DNA of 64,000 nt from Siminovitchia terrae (GCF_003605405.2 NZ_QYTW02000015.1:1-64000); one strand, 5' to 3'; counted from the stretch's first letter, positions 8,697 through 18,014 are shown. Notes: a model not told the origin generated them from the sequence alone. Program-made: numbers and translations.

Positions 8697-9101
8697 TTAA
8701 ATAGAAAGCAGTGTTTCCAGATTTCGTACAAGCTCTTTTCCCTTTTTAATATACTTATCATCCACTGCCCCATCCGGATCCTCCGGCTCAGCAAACTGAT
8801 TGAAAGAAGCTGTCATATTTCCTGGATCAGGGCCATCGTCCAGACCTTCTTGATATACGTGATTAAGTACAAACGGCTTGCCCAGTTCAACGACGGCACC
8901 ACTTTTATCAAGCTGGCCGTCGACAGCCGTAAAAGGGATACGTAAAAATTGATAGCCATCATCATTTGCCATTTTATAATCAAAAAAACCTTTATCATAG
9001 TCCCAATTCCCACCAATCGTATAACCACGCGGTTTGAGCAGTTGCTCCAATTTATACAGGTTAAAGCGTCTTCCCTCAATTGCAGAGTCAATTTGGATCA
9101 T
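8697..9101 (-). CDS. yugN: YugN-like family protein
   Basis: About 135 residues matching the YugN family by its GYTIGGNWDYDKGFFDYK and YQFLRIPFTAVDGQ segments and acidic C-terminal part. The function is unknown in B. subtilis. The ATG at 9101 is chosen, with GGGAGTG 6-7 nt upstream; an ATG at 9116 has no such site. It lies downstream of rocG but is separated from it by a strong terminator, so it is probably transcribed on its own. Confidence 0.85.
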   Translation of the reverse strand: MIQIDSAIEGRRFNLYKLEQLLKPRGYTIGGNWDYDKGFFDYKMANDDGYQFLRIPFTAVDGQLDKSGAVVELGKPFVLNHVYQEGLDDGPDPGNMTASFNQFAEPEDPDGAVDDKYIKKGKELVRNLETLLSI

Positions 9102-9160
9102 TATTTTCACTCCCATGGTATGTTTTATATTATTGTTCCTAAGAGTGGGACAGATATACT

Positions 9161-9200
9161 AAAAAGACTGCCGATACAAATATGCAGCGGCAGTCTTTTT
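9161..9200. terminator. rocDG terminator
   Basis: A perfect 13-bp stem (AAAAAGACTGCCG/CGGCAGTCTTTTT) with a 14-nt loop, 17 nt after the rocG stop codon; works in both directions. Confidence 0.9.
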
Positions 9201-9217
9201 GAAAAAATGTATAGTTT

Positions 9218-10462
9218 TTACACCCATCCCCTGAAGCGGGACGCTTCAGCAACATTACGAAGTCCGAGCATGTACGCTGCAAGGCGCATATTGACTCTGC
9301 GGCTTTGGGAAAGGTTGTAGACATTGTTAAATGACTCAACCAACTTCTCCCTTAATCTTTCATTGACTTCTTCTTCTGTCCAGTAGTAGCCCTGGTTATT
9401 CTGCACCCATTCAAAATAGGATACTGTAACCCCACCAGCGCTTGCAAGCACATCCGGAACAAGCAAGATTCCACGCTCGGTCAGAATTTTTGTTGCTTCT
9501 TCTGTTGTCGGGCCATTGGCTGCTTCCACCACGATGGATGCCTTGATGTTTGGCGCATTTTCACCAGTGATTTGATTGGCTACTGCAGCCGGAACAATAA
9601 TATCACAATCAAGTTCGAATAATTCCTTATTCGATATTGTATTTTCAAATAAAGTAGTCACTGTACCAAAGCTATCTCTCCGGTCAAGCAAGTAATCGAT
9701 ATCCAGTCCGTCCGGATCATGCAATGCACCGTAGGCATCGGAAATGCCGACAATTTTTGCACCAGCATCATAAAGGAATTTCGACAGGAAACTTCCTGCA
9801 TTACCGAAGCCCTGAATAACAATTCTAGCATCTTTCAAATCGATGCCGCGTTTCTTAGCGGCTTCTTCAATACAAATGGTTACACCTTGAGCGGTAGCTT
9901 TTTCTCTTCCTTGAGACCCGCCCAGGACAATTGGCTTACCTGTAATAAAGCCAGGAGAATCATTTTCACGGAGACGGCTGTACTCATCCATCATCCAAGC
10001 CATGATTTGGGAGTTTGTATATACATCTGGTGCCGGAATATCTTTTGTTGGACCGACAACCTGGCTAATCGCCCGAACATATTCACGGCTGAGGCGTTCA
10101 ATTTCGCCCATTGACATTGTGCGCGGATCACAAATGATACCGCCTTTTCCACCGCCATATGGCAAATTTACAATTCCACATTTGATGGTCATCCATAAGG
10201 ACATCGCTTTTACTTCTTCCTCTGTCACTTGCGGATGATAGCGTACCCCACCTTTTGTGGGACCTACAGAATCATTGTGCTGTGCACGGAAGCCGGTAAA
10301 AACTTTGACTGACCCGTCATCCATCTTTACAGGTATTCTGACAGTAAGCATTCTAATTGGCTCTTTCAGCAATTCATACATTTCCTCGCCAAATCCAAGC
10401 TTGTTAAGGCTTTCTTTTATAACCTCTTGTGTTGATGTAAATAAGTTCAGATTTTCTGCCAT
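9218..10462 (-). CDS. rocG: NAD-dependent glutamate dehydrogenase
   Basis: 414 residues converting glutamate to 2-oxoglutarate and ammonia. All family motifs are present: [12 protein letters not shown], the catalytic lysine in [13 protein letters not shown], the catalytic Asp in [10 protein letters not shown], the nucleotide fold GFGNAGSF, and the C-terminal [10 protein letters not shown], almost identical to B. subtilis RocG/GudB. The ATG at 10462 gives the usual length; its RBS (GAGGCGAG) is weak. It is the second gene after rocD, 46 nt downstream, so ornithine aminotransferase feeds it. No insertion of the kind that inactivates gudB is seen. Confidence 0.95.
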   Translation of the reverse strand: MAENLNLFTSTQEVIKESLNKLGFGEEMYELLKEPIRMLTVRIPVKMDDGSVKVFTGFRAQHNDSVGPTKGGVRYHPQVTEEEVKAMSLWMTIKCGIVNLPYGGGKGGIICDPRTMSMGEIERLSREYVRAISQVVGPTKDIPAPDVYTNSQIMAWMMDEYSRLRENDSPGFITGKPIVLGGSQGREKATAQGVTICIEEAAKKRGIDLKDARIVIQGFGNAGSFLSKFLYDAGAKIVGISDAYGALHDPDGLDIDYLLDRRDSFGTVTTLFENTISNKELFELDCDIIVPAAVANQITGENAPNIKASIVVEAANGPTTEEATKILTERGILLVPDVLASAGGVTVSYFEWVQNNQGYYWTEEEVNERLREKLVESFNNVYNLSQSRRVNMRLAAYMLGLRNVAEASRFRGWV

Positions 10463-10508
10463 CGTTTTTTCTCGCCTCTTTGTTTTGTAATCAACTAACA
10501 TTATAACA

Positions 10509-11699
10509 CTAGGACAGGACTTTTTTAATACGCTCCAACGCCCAATCTGCTTCTTCCCGGGTTATAACCAGCGGGGGTGCGAATCTAATGACATTCTCAT
10601 GAGTTTCCTTACACAAAAGACCTTCGTCTTTTAACGCCTCGCAATATTTTCGGGCTCCCTCATGCAATTCCACTCCAATGAACAATCCTCTCCCTCTTAT
10701 TTCCTTTATTATAGAATTATTAATCTCTCTTAATTTTGACACAAAATAGTCACCAAGTTCAAGTGAATGATCAGAAAGATTTTCATTTTCAATTACTTCA
10801 AGAGCAGCGACCGACACCGCACATGCCAAAGGGTTCCCTCCAAACGTCGATCCATGTGAACCTGGATCAAAAACTCCCAGTATATTTTCATTGGCACAAA
10901 CGCATGAAATCGGAAATACTCCGCCGCCCAGTGCCTTCCCTAAAATATACATATCAGGATCGACTCCCTCCCAGTCACAGGCAAACATTTTTCCGGATCT
11001 TCCAAGGCCCGCCTGAATCTCATCCGCTATGAATAACACGTTACGTTCTTTACACGTATCATAAGCATCCTTTAAAAATCCTTCAGGCGGAATCACTACC
11101 CCTGCTTCGCCTTGAATGGGTTCTATTAGAAATGCAGCGGTATTTGGAGTAATAGCCTCCTTCAAAGCCTCTAAATCTCCGTATGGAACCAGTTTGATTC
11201 CTGGTAACAACGGGCCAAATCCGCGTTGGTACTCTTTTTCCGAAGAAAGAGACACTGCTGTCATCGTCCTGCCATGAAAATTCCCTTCACACGCGATGAT
11301 CTCCGCTTGGTTATCAGGTATTCCTTTAACATCATAGGCCCAGCGACGTGCCGCTTTGAAAGCCGTTTCCACTGCCTCTGCACCAGTATTCATCGGTAGT
11401 GCCATTTTTTTGTTAGTCAGCTTTGTAATTTTTTCGTACCATCGTCCCAGCTGATCATTGTGAAAAGCTCTCGAAGTCAAAGTGACCTTATCCGCCTGGT
11501 CCTTTAAGGCCTGAATTATTTTGGGATGTCGATGTCCTTGATTGACTGCCGAATAAGCACTCAGCATATCCATGTACCGATTGCCTTCCGGATCATGGAC
11601 CCACACACCTTTCGCATCCGATATGACAATTGGCAAGGGATGATAATTCCGTGCTCCATATTTTTCAGTCTGCTCAATAATCTGATCTGTTTTCTTCAT
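10509..11699 (-). CDS. rocD: ornithine aminotransferase
   Basis: 396 residues, class III PLP aminotransferase that turns ornithine plus 2-oxoglutarate into glutamate semialdehyde plus glutamate. The PLP lysine is K255 ([10 protein letters not shown]), the cofactor Asp is D226 (ADEIQAG), and GNFHGRT and NTGAEAVE are intact. With rocG it forms a short arginine/ornithine degradation operon. I searched upstream for a sigma-54 (-24/-12) promoter as in the B. subtilis roc regulon and found no convincing match, so regulation may differ. Confidence 0.95.
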   Translation of the reverse strand: MKKTDQIIEQTEKYGARNYHPLPIVISDAKGVWVHDPEGNRYMDMLSAYSAVNQGHRHPKIIQALKDQADKVTLTSRAFHNDQLGRWYEKITKLTNKKMALPMNTGAEAVETAFKAARRWAYDVKGIPDNQAEIIACEGNFHGRTMTAVSLSSEKEYQRGFGPLLPGIKLVPYGDLEALKEAITPNTAAFLIEPIQGEAGVVIPPEGFLKDAYDTCKERNVLFIADEIQAGLGRSGKMFACDWEGVDPDMYILGKALGGGVFPISCVCANENILGVFDPGSHGSTFGGNPLACAVSVAALEVIENENLSDHSLELGDYFVSKLREINNSIIKEIRGRGLFIGVELHEGARKYCEALKDEGLLCKETHENVIRFAPPLVITREEADWALERIKKVLS

Positions 11700-12321
11700 G
11701 ATCTCAACCCCTTAAAAATATTAAGAAAAACACAAGCGCAAGACGATTCCTAAGAAAGCAGCTTGGAAACAACTTGATCCTTTCCAGAGTTAGGCCTTAG
11801 ACCTGAACAAAGCACATACGTATTATTTATTAAAACTCTTAAGTGAAAGCCCAGCTGTATAGTCTCTCGATAACAAATTTCAATTCTGATTTTTTCCATG
11901 TTTCGGAAGTTGCAGGAGTACTTTCCATAGCCTTATGAGCTAGTTCCCTGGCAGCTTTTATACATGTCAAACAACATTTTTTCTGTCCGCCAAGTTGACG
12001 AAGATAATTTTATCAACAGTCGTCTTTCAATTTTCCCTGATTACAAGAAGATTAAAACCCGTAAAAAATCAAATTATTCCCTCTCTATAATTATTTTATT
12101 AGGTTGCCTAATAGCTTGAGATATAATCGCAGGAATTAATGTTAGACTCTTACACATATAAGGATGAAGAAAGTGATGGTATTTTTCAAGCTGTTTGATC
12201 GTTAATTTTAAAAATTTCAAAAGTTTTTTGATAAAGATTTACTGGGCCCAAGGCTCAAAGGTGTTACATCAAGCCGAGCATAGCAAAATATAATTTTCCT
12301 AAGCCTTGCTCATTTATCCAC
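11700..12321. other. long intergenic region upstream of rocD
   Basis: About 620 nt without a convincing gene. On the minus strand 11839-12009 is open for 56 codons with protein-like composition (KKCCLTCIKAARELAHKAM) but no start codon after the upstream stop; it may be a gene remnant. The rocD promoter must lie here; I could not assign its boxes. Confidence 0.4.
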
Positions 12322-12352
12322 AAAAAAGCTGAATCCCTATTGGAACTCAGCT
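12322..12352 (-). terminator. yugI terminator
   Basis: On the minus strand an 11-bp stem (AGCTGAGTTCC/GGGATTCAGCT, with G-U pairs) and 4-nt loop is followed by a run of T. It lies 14 nt after the yugI stop codon. Confidence 0.8.
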
Positions 12353-12365
12353 CGCTTAGAAATTG

Positions 12366-12761
12366 TTATTTTTTAATTAAATCATCACGCTCAGATTTAT
12401 CAATCCACTCTTGTAACTTGTCTTTTAGTGTATTGAATCCTTCCTGATCCACTTCGTCAAGCTTGACGCTGCCCTGTCGGCGCGCGCGTGGCTTCTTTGT
12501 TGCTTCTGCAGGAGGTTCCTCTTGCAATGCTCTGATAGAAAGGCTGATTTTTCCTTGCTCTTCGTTGATTTGAAGGACTTTTACTTTCACTTCATCCCCG
12601 ACAGAAAGCACATCATTAATGTCTTTGACAAATCCGTGTTTAATCTCTGAAATATGGACAAGGCCTTGAGTCTCCTCGTCGAGCGCTACAAATGCCCCAT
12701 ACGGTTGAATGCCTGTCACCTTTCCGGTCAGTAGGTCACCTTGTTTATACTTTACAGTCAT
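12366..12761 (-). CDS. yugI: S1-domain RNA-binding protein, general stress protein 13
   Basis: 131 residues: one S1 domain (about 5-75, GKVTGIQPYGAFVALDEE and GLVHISEI), a basic proline-rich linker (KKPRARRQG) and a conserved C-terminal tail GFNTLKDKLQEWID. It matches B. subtilis YugI (GSP13), a cold/stress-induced ribosome-associated protein. The ATG at 12761 follows GGGAGTG; the upstream in-frame extension is hydrophobic and phenylalanine-rich and is not part of the protein. A family-A repeat lies 118 nt upstream. Confidence 0.92.
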   Translation of the reverse strand: MTVKYKQGDLLTGKVTGIQPYGAFVALDEETQGLVHISEIKHGFVKDINDVLSVGDEVKVKVLQINEEQGKISLSIRALQEEPPAEATKKPRARRQGSVKLDEVDQEGFNTLKDKLQEWIDKSERDDLIKK

Positions 12762-12879
12762 GAAAACACTCCCAATGTATATTTGATTTTCTCCTATGAA
12801 CGCAATTGAAAATATTAACATAAAACAAAAAAAAAAGCAAAAATTGACTATATCTTCTACTTTCCCCAAATTGAACAGG

Positions 12880-13069
12880 ATCAACTGCGCCTTGGCGTAT
12901 TTGCGCCCAGATTTTATCGAGCTCCGCTCGATAAATTTCCTCTGAAAATCTGATGCATCCGCCGGAGGCTTTAACTTTATTCAGCCGGGGTTTAAACCCC
13001 CACTGATTGGAATACCAATAGGCATTCATCTCACCACTTACTGAAGTGGGTGACTTCTGCTGAATGAAG
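12880..13069 (-). repeat. family-A repeat, copy 1
   Basis: 190-bp element upstream of yugI. Its plus-strand start (GGATCAACTGCGCC) and end (TGAATGAAG, then TTAAAC) match the family. Minor differences: GATGCATCCG replaces GTGGCATCCG, and GGTTTAAACCCCC replaces GGTTTGAACCCCC. Confidence 0.93.
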
Positions 13070-13116
13070 TTAAACTTTCAAGAAACATGAAATCATGTGT
13101 TTAAAATAACTAAATA

Positions 13117-13160
13117 GGGGCAATACTTAATGTAGGACATTCCAATATTCCCCCTTTTTT
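13117..13160 (+). terminator. orphan terminator-like hairpin
   Basis: An imperfect stem between GGGGCAATACTTAATG and CATTCCAATATTCCCC is followed by six T residues. No plus-strand gene precedes it within several kilobases. Confidence 0.45.
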
Positions 13161-13169
13161 ATTAAATGG

Positions 13170-13197
13170 TCGTGGCTTTTTCAAGCCACGAATTTTT
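13170..13197 (+). terminator. orphan terminator-like hairpin
   Basis: A perfect 9-bp stem (TCGTGGCTT/AAGCCACGA) with a 4-nt loop and a following ATTTTT. It lies between family-A copy 1 and yugF, with no upstream plus-strand gene; it could close a small RNA or attenuate yugF. Confidence 0.5.
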
Positions 13198-13344
13198 CTT
13201 TGTTAAAAAGCAGGTTCGACATACAGAAAGTACAATTGAAGCAGTCATCCAGACTTCATTTGCGAAAGCAGCTGAAAATTTGCCACATCAACATTTACCT
13301 CGCGTTTTTTCTATTTTCGTGGGCCTATCAAGGAGGGAACTAGT

Positions 13345-14166
13345 TTGCAAGGAAAAAAAGTATGGATCAACGGCATACGTCTGTATTATGAAGAAAGTGG
13401 AAGCTCCAGCACTGCACAAACAATCGTTCTTCTACACGGCTTTTTATCATCCGCCTTCAGTTTCCGCATGCTTGTCCCTTATTTAGAAAAAGACTTTCAT
13501 GTTCTTTCGATAGACCTCCCTCCTTTTGGATACAGCGACAAAACAAAAAAGTTTCATTACTCCTATAAAAACATGGCAGCGACAGTTTTACGGCTGCTCG
13601 AGGTAGTCAATGTGGAGCGTTTTTCAGTGGCTGGACATTCGATGGGAGGACAGATTGCCCTGAACATGATACTACAGTCACCAAAAAACATCGATAAAGT
13701 CATCCTTCTTTCAAGCTCCAGCTATTATTCACGGGCAAAAAGGCACCATATACTCGCTTCTTATCTACCTTTTTTCCCCATCTTCATCAAGCATTACTTA
13801 TCAAAAACGGGTGTGATTGGTAATCTTAAAAGTGTTGTCTATGACCAGACTTTAATCGACAGCTCCATGATCGAAGGTTATGCACAGCAATTTGAAGATA
13901 CGAGGATTTTTCCTGCACTGGCCAGACTACTCAGACATCGGGAAGGCGATTTGTCAATAAAGGCTCTTCAGAGCATCCAAACACCTTGTCTATTAATTTG
14001 GGGAGACCATGATAAAATTGTTCCCTTAAACATCGGAAAAAGGCTTGCACGGGATTTGCCACATGCTCGGCTCGTTGTTTTAAAAGAAACAGGACACCTC
14101 GTTCCAGAAGAAAGACCAAAGGAAGTTTATCAAGAAATCCAATTTTTTCTCAATTTGAGTACTTGA
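13345..14166 (+). CDS. yugF: alpha/beta hydrolase
   Basis: 273 residues of alpha/beta-hydrolase fold. Nucleophile elbow GHSMGG (S99), oxyanion HGF (31-33), acid in WGDHDKIVP and catalytic His in TGHLVPEERP are all present, with a small cap domain between. It is close to B. subtilis YugF by its HGFLSSAFSFR, DLPPFG and RHREGDL segments. Substrate unknown. TTG start 8 nt after AAGGAGG. The next gene, patB, begins 66 nt downstream on the same strand and may be cotranscribed. Confidence 0.9.
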   Translation: MQGKKVWINGIRLYYEESGSSSTAQTIVLLHGFLSSAFSFRMLVPYLEKDFHVLSIDLPPFGYSDKTKKFHYSYKNMAATVLRLLEVVNVERFSVAGHSMGGQIALNMILQSPKNIDKVILLSSSSYYSRAKRHHILASYLPFFPIFIKHYLSKTGVIGNLKSVVYDQTLIDSSMIEGYAQQFEDTRIFPALARLLRHREGDLSIKALQSIQTPCLLIWGDHDKIVPLNIGKRLARDLPHARLVVLKETGHLVPEERPKEVYQEIQFFLNLST

Positions 14167-14232
14167 TAGCTGACACTCTTGCTACAAATAGCTATAATTG
14201 GGGCTAAAATGAGCAGGAGAGGTGTTCGACGA

Positions 14233-15399
14233 TTGATTAACTTTAATGAAAACATCGACCGAAAAAATACTCGGTCCCTAAAATGGGACGGCATGAAAAA
14301 TCTATTCGGCAGGGAAGACCTTCTCCCCATGTGGGTAGCAGATATGGATTTCCGCCCACCAAAGGAAGTTAGTGATGCTTTAAAAGAGAAAGTGGATCAT
14401 GGAATATTCGGCTATACAATCGTCACTGAAAGTTTAAACGAAGCAATCTGCGATTGGACAAACACACGCCACGACTGGAGCATCAAACCTGAGTGGCTGC
14501 TATACAGTCCCGGCGTCATTCCATCCGTACATACAGCCATTCAGGCATTTACTGAGCCCGGCGATAAAATTCTGGTCCAGTCACCTGTGTACACACCTTT
14601 TTTCCATATGATTGAAAGAAATTCAAGAGAGGTGGCTATTTCACAGCTTATTTTGAAAAACGGACGCTATGAAATTGATTTCGACGATTTCGAAAAGAAA
14701 CTCGGAAGCGGAGTGAAAATGTTATTATTAAGCAGTCCGCACAATCCTGCTGGAAGAGTTTGGGAAAAGGAAGAATTGATCAAAATAGCAGAGCTTTGCA
14801 AGAAATATAATGTATTGATCGCTTCTGATGAAATTCACGCTGATCTTGTCCCAGCACCTCATAAGCATATTCCAATTGCTTCATTAGATGAGTCATTTGC
14901 CGACATCACCTTGACATTCATGGCTCCGACAAAGACCTTTAACCTGGCTGGAGTTCAGGCTTCTTTTATGGTGGTACCCAATAAAACACTGCGAACGAAA
15001 ATAGCGGCTGTTCAGGCAAGCGACGGCTTTTCCATGCTGAATACATTCGGCTCGATTGCAATGGAGGCCGCATACAGGCATGGGGGTGCTTGGCTTGATG
15101 AAGTTTTGGAATATATCCGTTCCAACATTGATTATGTGAAAGAAACAATCAGTTCTCAGCTTCCTGATTTAGATGTGATTGATCCTGAAGGGACCTACCT
15201 CGTTTGGATCGACTGCCGCAAACTCGGACTTTCTGATGCAGAACTAAAGAAGCGCATTCTAGAAAAAGGAAAACTAGCTTTGAATTTCGGGCATGCCTAC
15301 GGTCCTGGAGGAGAAGGTTTTGTCCGGATGAATGTAGCATGCCCTAAAGAAACAGTGATTGAAGGCGTGAAAAGGCTCCAAATGGCATTAGGCAAATAA
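14233..15399 (+). CDS. patB: PLP-dependent cystathionine beta-lyase/aminotransferase
   Basis: 388 residues, fold type I, MalY/PatB group. K234 in APTKTFNLAG is the PLP lysine, D199 lies in SDEIHADL, and the PMWVADMDF and SSPHNPAGR motifs are intact. PatB cleaves cystathionine and Cys-conjugates to thiols, pyruvate and ammonia. The TTG at 14233 (MINFNEN) is chosen: GAGGTG lies 8 nt upstream and the length then equals B. subtilis PatB; the longer reading from 14179 adds unrelated residues. Confidence 0.92.
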   Translation: MINFNENIDRKNTRSLKWDGMKNLFGREDLLPMWVADMDFRPPKEVSDALKEKVDHGIFGYTIVTESLNEAICDWTNTRHDWSIKPEWLLYSPGVIPSVHTAIQAFTEPGDKILVQSPVYTPFFHMIERNSREVAISQLILKNGRYEIDFDDFEKKLGSGVKMLLLSSPHNPAGRVWEKEELIKIAELCKKYNVLIASDEIHADLVPAPHKHIPIASLDESFADITLTFMAPTKTFNLAGVQASFMVVPNKTLRTKIAAVQASDGFSMLNTFGSIAMEAAYRHGGAWLDEVLEYIRSNIDYVKETISSQLPDLDVIDPEGTYLVWIDCRKLGLSDAELKKRILEKGKLALNFGHAYGPGGEGFVRMNVACPKETVIEGVKRLQMALGK

Positions 15400-15488
15400 G
15401 TTTGACAGGGGTTGTCAAGAAAATCATAAAAATTGATTTTGTATGACGGCCCTTTTTTATTTTCTAAGAACGTTCTTTTTCCCCATCT

Positions 15489-16019
15489 TTATTTCGCCGG
15501 CTTTTTGTTTTTCGTTATTTCCCCACAGGCTATCCTGTACCCTGAGCTTCCGGCGGGCTGAGACATTCCGTCATCAGCTTGTTCATGTATAACAAGCGAA
15601 GTCCCGTCTTTTGTATAAAGAGAGGTTTTCTTTTCCTCAAAGGTGACAGCATTCGCTGTCATATTCACCTTGGCTGTACCGTCCTCGTCCACTATGAGAT
15701 TCGGCAAATCTCCTGCATGCGATCCCTTTTGATTGAGCAAACCATGCTCTTTTTTATCCGGATTAAAATGGTCTCCTGCTGATTCAAAATCTGGCGGCTC
15801 ACATGTTCCTTTTTCATGGATATGCATGGCAAGCTCACCCGCAGGCAGTCCTTTTAATTCGCCTTTCAGTTTTATCCCCTTTGCCTGCTCTTCAAAATTG
15901 ATTTTTCCAATCGAATCGCCATCCGAATTTTTCATATCCACATCAAATTTCTTTGGCGGCTGATTCATACATCCTGCCAAAATAAAAAAAGCAAAGATCA
16001 TAAAGCCCAGTATTCTCAT
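15489..16019 (-). CDS. Cu,Zn superoxide dismutase-like lipoprotein
   Basis: 176 residues. The lipoprotein signal peptide ends in LAGC (lipidated Cys about residue 17). The SOD domain keeps every metal ligand I can place: HIH (AMHIHEKGTC), GDHFNP, the Zn ligands in EHGLLN and GSHAGDLPN, and the last Cu ligand in VIHEQADD; the disulfide Cys pair (GTC and IACG) and the active Arg in GYRIACG are also present. B. subtilis YojM is reported to lack some copper ligands, so this copy looks more likely to be active. RBS GGAGGGAG 5 nt before the ATG. Confidence 0.88.
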   Translation of the reverse strand: MRILGFMIFAFFILAGCMNQPPKKFDVDMKNSDGDSIGKINFEEQAKGIKLKGELKGLPAGELAMHIHEKGTCEPPDFESAGDHFNPDKKEHGLLNQKGSHAGDLPNLIVDEDGTAKVNMTANAVTFEEKKTSLYTKDGTSLVIHEQADDGMSQPAGSSGYRIACGEITKNKKPAK

Positions 16020-16243
16020 AGTCTCCCTCCTGCCTCTTTTTTCCCATTCTTTCCATTGCGCAGAAGGTTTATTCAGGGATGACAGAGGGTGTACAGAGTA
16101 CTCAAAGCCATCTGTAGTGAATAAACTGTACCCTCGTTCAAAGTTCACCTACATTGAAAAACATAAGCAGTTTCTCGTTTTCAAATGAAAACCTCTCCCA
16201 TTGATTTGGATTGAACAATAGGATACTTTTTATATGCTGGGTT

Positions 16244-16280
16244 CTCCATGGTAAATAAATTTACCATGGAGGGCTTTTTT
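16244..16280 (+). terminator. strong orphan terminator
   Basis: A perfect 12-bp stem (CTCCATGGTAAA/TTTACCATGGAG) with a TAAA loop and GGCTTTTTT tail, oriented on the plus strand. No plus-strand coding gene lies upstream; the nearest (patB) ended 845 nt earlier. A possible promoter TTGAAC-N16-TATGCT (16211-16238) lies just before it. Confidence 0.7.
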
Positions 16281-16303
16281 ATGCCGCCCAATTCGATAAA
16301 AAA

Positions 16304-16322
16304 AAGCACCAATATGGTGCTT
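16304..16322 (-). terminator. terminator of small membrane protein gene
   Basis: On the minus strand AAGCACC-ATAT-TGGTGCTT is followed by a run of eight T. It overlaps the stop codon of the gene ending at 16321. Confidence 0.8.
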
Positions 16323-16545
16323 ATATGTGCTTGTGCTTGCTGTTTCTTTCGCGATTAATCTGTTCTTCGATCTCTTTCGTTTTTAGTTCCTGCTTCTTTG
16401 ATACTTTTTTGATCACGATAAAAGTCAAAACACAGGCTACGCCAAAAATGGCCATTGAAATAGCTGCTGGAATATATTCCGATTTGTCTTCCGGAAAATA
16501 TAAAAACGGCATGTATAATACAAATGACTGTAATATGGACAGCAC
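16321..16545 (-). CDS. small membrane protein, unknown
   Basis: About 74 residues: two hydrophobic helices (FVLYMPFLYF and ISMAIFGVACVLTFIVI) and a charged cytoplasmic tail (KKVSKKQELKTKEIEEQINRE) that could be coiled. No recognised family. The ATG at 16554 abuts the ribosome site AGAGGAAGGG; the GTG at 16545 is 9 nt away and is the more likely start. Confidence 0.6.
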   Translation of the reverse strand: MLSILQSFVLYMPFLYFPEDKSEYIPAAISMAIFGVACVLTFIVIKKVSKKQELKTKEIEEQINRERNSKHKHI

Positions 16546-16634
16546 GTTAAACATCCCTTCCTCTTGATTGCATTACTTTCATTATACCCATATAACAGCA
16601 TCACTTCCAATAGAGGAAAGGTGGCAAAAGTGTG

Positions 16635-16656
16635 AAAGCCGCCAAGCGGCGGCTTT
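16635..16656. terminator. GC-rich hairpin after the cyclophilin gene
   Basis: A 9-bp stem AAAGCCGCC/GGCGGCTTT with a short AAGC loop, 110 nt beyond the cyclophilin stop. The T run on the minus side is only three, so termination is uncertain. Confidence 0.4.
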
Positions 16657-16766
16657 ATCAAAATATGCGTAAAACTTTGGGACAAGCCTCTGCCCTCTCT
16701 CAATTGAGCGAAATCTGAGATAATCGTGCGAAATCGCTCATTCGTTGTGCAAACACCTTCCGAACA

Positions 16767-17474
16767 TTATTCTTTAATGATATCGATACTTTCGATTGCA
16801 ACATCTTCGACCGGCTTGTCTGCCATGCCTGTTTTTACATTGGCAATTTTGTCAACGACATCCATGCCCTCGATGACTTGTCCAAAAACTGTATGGCGAT
16901 GGTCAAGATGCGGTGTTCCGCCATGTTCCATATAAGCATCGACGATTTCATTCGGAAAACCAGCCCTCTCCATTTGCCCCTTCATTCCAGGATCCATATG
17001 GCTGTTTTGGACGATAAAAAATTGGCTGCCGTTTGTTCCCGGTCCAGCATTTGCCATTGAAAGTGCTCCGCGAAGATTGAAAAGGTCCACAGAAAATTCA
17101 TCTTCGAAAGGTTGGCCGTAAATGCTTTCTCCGCCTCTTCCTGTACCGGTCGGGTCACCGCCCTGGATCATGAAATCTTTGATAACACGATGAAAAATGA
17201 TTCCATTATAATATCCATCTTTACTGTGCTTTATGAAGTTTTCCACTGTTTTAGGAGCTTGTTCAGGGAACAATTTTATTTTGATTGATCCAAGATTCGT
17301 ATTCATTTGAACGACTTTCTCATTTTCTGCAACTTCTGTTGTCAATTGCGGGTAAGCAACTTGTTCTGACATGTTTATATCTCCTTTTCTCTTTTCTATT
17401 TTTTCTTTTTGGCCACATCCGGCCGCCAAAAAGAAAATTATCCAACAAATCATTAAAAGATTCCACTTTTTCAA
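16767..17474 (-). CDS. cyclophilin-type peptidyl-prolyl isomerase, lipoprotein form
   Basis: 235 residues. TTG start 8 nt after GGAGG, then a lipoprotein signal peptide ([20 protein letters not shown]), so the long form should be anchored outside the cytoplasmic membrane. The cyclophilin domain follows with [25 protein letters not shown] and HTVFGQV; it includes an insert of about 25 residues ([21 protein letters not shown]) common in Firmicute lipoprotein PPIases. An internal ATG at 17372 has an even better ribosome site (AAAGGAG, 8-9 nt) and would give a soluble form of 201 residues. Confidence 0.88.
   Translation of the reverse strand: MKKWNLLMICWIIFFLAAGCGQKEKIEKRKGDINMSEQVAYPQLTTEVAENEKVVQMNTNLGSIKIKLFPEQAPKTVENFIKHSKDGYYNGIIFHRVIKDFMIQGGDPTGTGRGGESIYGQPFEDEFSVDLFNLRGALSMANAGPGTNGSQFFIVQNSHMDPGMKGQMERAGFPNEIVDAYMEHGGTPHLDHRHTVFGQVIEGMDVVDKIANVKTGMADKPVEDVAIESIDIIKE
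17372..17388 (-). promoter_or_regulatory. internal ribosome binding site and start of a soluble cyclophilin
   Basis: On the minus strand AAAAGGAGATATAAACATG lies in frame inside the lipoprotein cyclophilin, 34 codons after its TTG start and beyond the signal peptide. Translation from here would leave out the membrane anchor. Confidence 0.6.
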
Positions 17475-17580
17475 CTTACAAACCTCCATTGATTACTTTA
17501 CAGTATATAAGCTGAAAAATCATCATTCTTTCATTTTGACCATATGTCAGCCATAATAGTAACATAGAGGTGATCATTAC

Positions 17581-17991
17581 ATGGAAAATGGACAAATTGT
17601 CAGAGCTTTTAGAAAAACAGGGGCGTACATAGGAGAACTTACTAAGGTCCAGCAAGATGTCTGTATTGTGCGTGTACTGGCTGTTTTAAAACATCCGATG
17701 CAAGGCAATCTCCATCATCCGCGAGAAGTGGAAGTCCCTTTCTTTCATGAAAGGAAAGCCCATGCCTTTCGAGAACAGATCCAGGTTCCATCCAATATGG
17801 TTCGGCCATATGAAGATGATATTCCCAAGTACGAAGACAGTTTGCAGGACGCAGTGCAAAAACTCCATGATGAACTGGCCTCCAAACCTGAAAATCCCTT
17901 CAGCAAACGCAGTCTTGAAGCCTTAAAAATTTTAATTCCCGAATATGAATTAATGTATGGCATTGAATGGCCGAACATTGCCAAAAGCTGA
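17581..17991 (+). CDS. kapB: KapB, activator of the KinB sporulation pathway
   Basis: 136 residues with the KapB pattern: VRAFRKTGAYIGEL, VLAVLKHPMQGNLHHP, VPFFHERKA and MVRPYEDD. In B. subtilis KapB is needed for phosphorelay signalling through KinB. Despite its old name, I see no lipobox here. No kinB lies beside it in this window, although patB and yuxJ, its usual neighbours, do. RBS GAGGTGATC, ATG at 17581. Confidence 0.88.
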   Translation: MENGQIVRAFRKTGAYIGELTKVQQDVCIVRVLAVLKHPMQGNLHHPREVEVPFFHERKAHAFREQIQVPSNMVRPYEDDIPKYEDSLQDAVQKLHDELASKPENPFSKRSLEALKILIPEYELMYGIEWPNIAKS

Positions 17992-18014
17992 ATCTGTCGA
18001 TTCGGCTTTTTTTC
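17986..18014 (+). terminator. kapB terminator
   Basis: Nine-base-pair stem AGCTGAATC/GATTCGGCT, 4-nt loop, T run; it starts inside the stop codon region of kapB. Confidence 0.88.

Noticed and set aside
8519-8704. Short plus-strand reading frame after the Cys-rich gene
   Set aside because: No ribosome site, no recognisable composition.
11700-12365. Sigma-54 promoter upstream of rocD
   Set aside because: No TGGCAC-N5-TTGC-like pair found on the minus strand.
13166-13486. Plus-strand reading frame overlapping the yugF start
   Set aside because: It spans a terminator hairpin and the yugF ribosome site, has no family and begins without an RBS.
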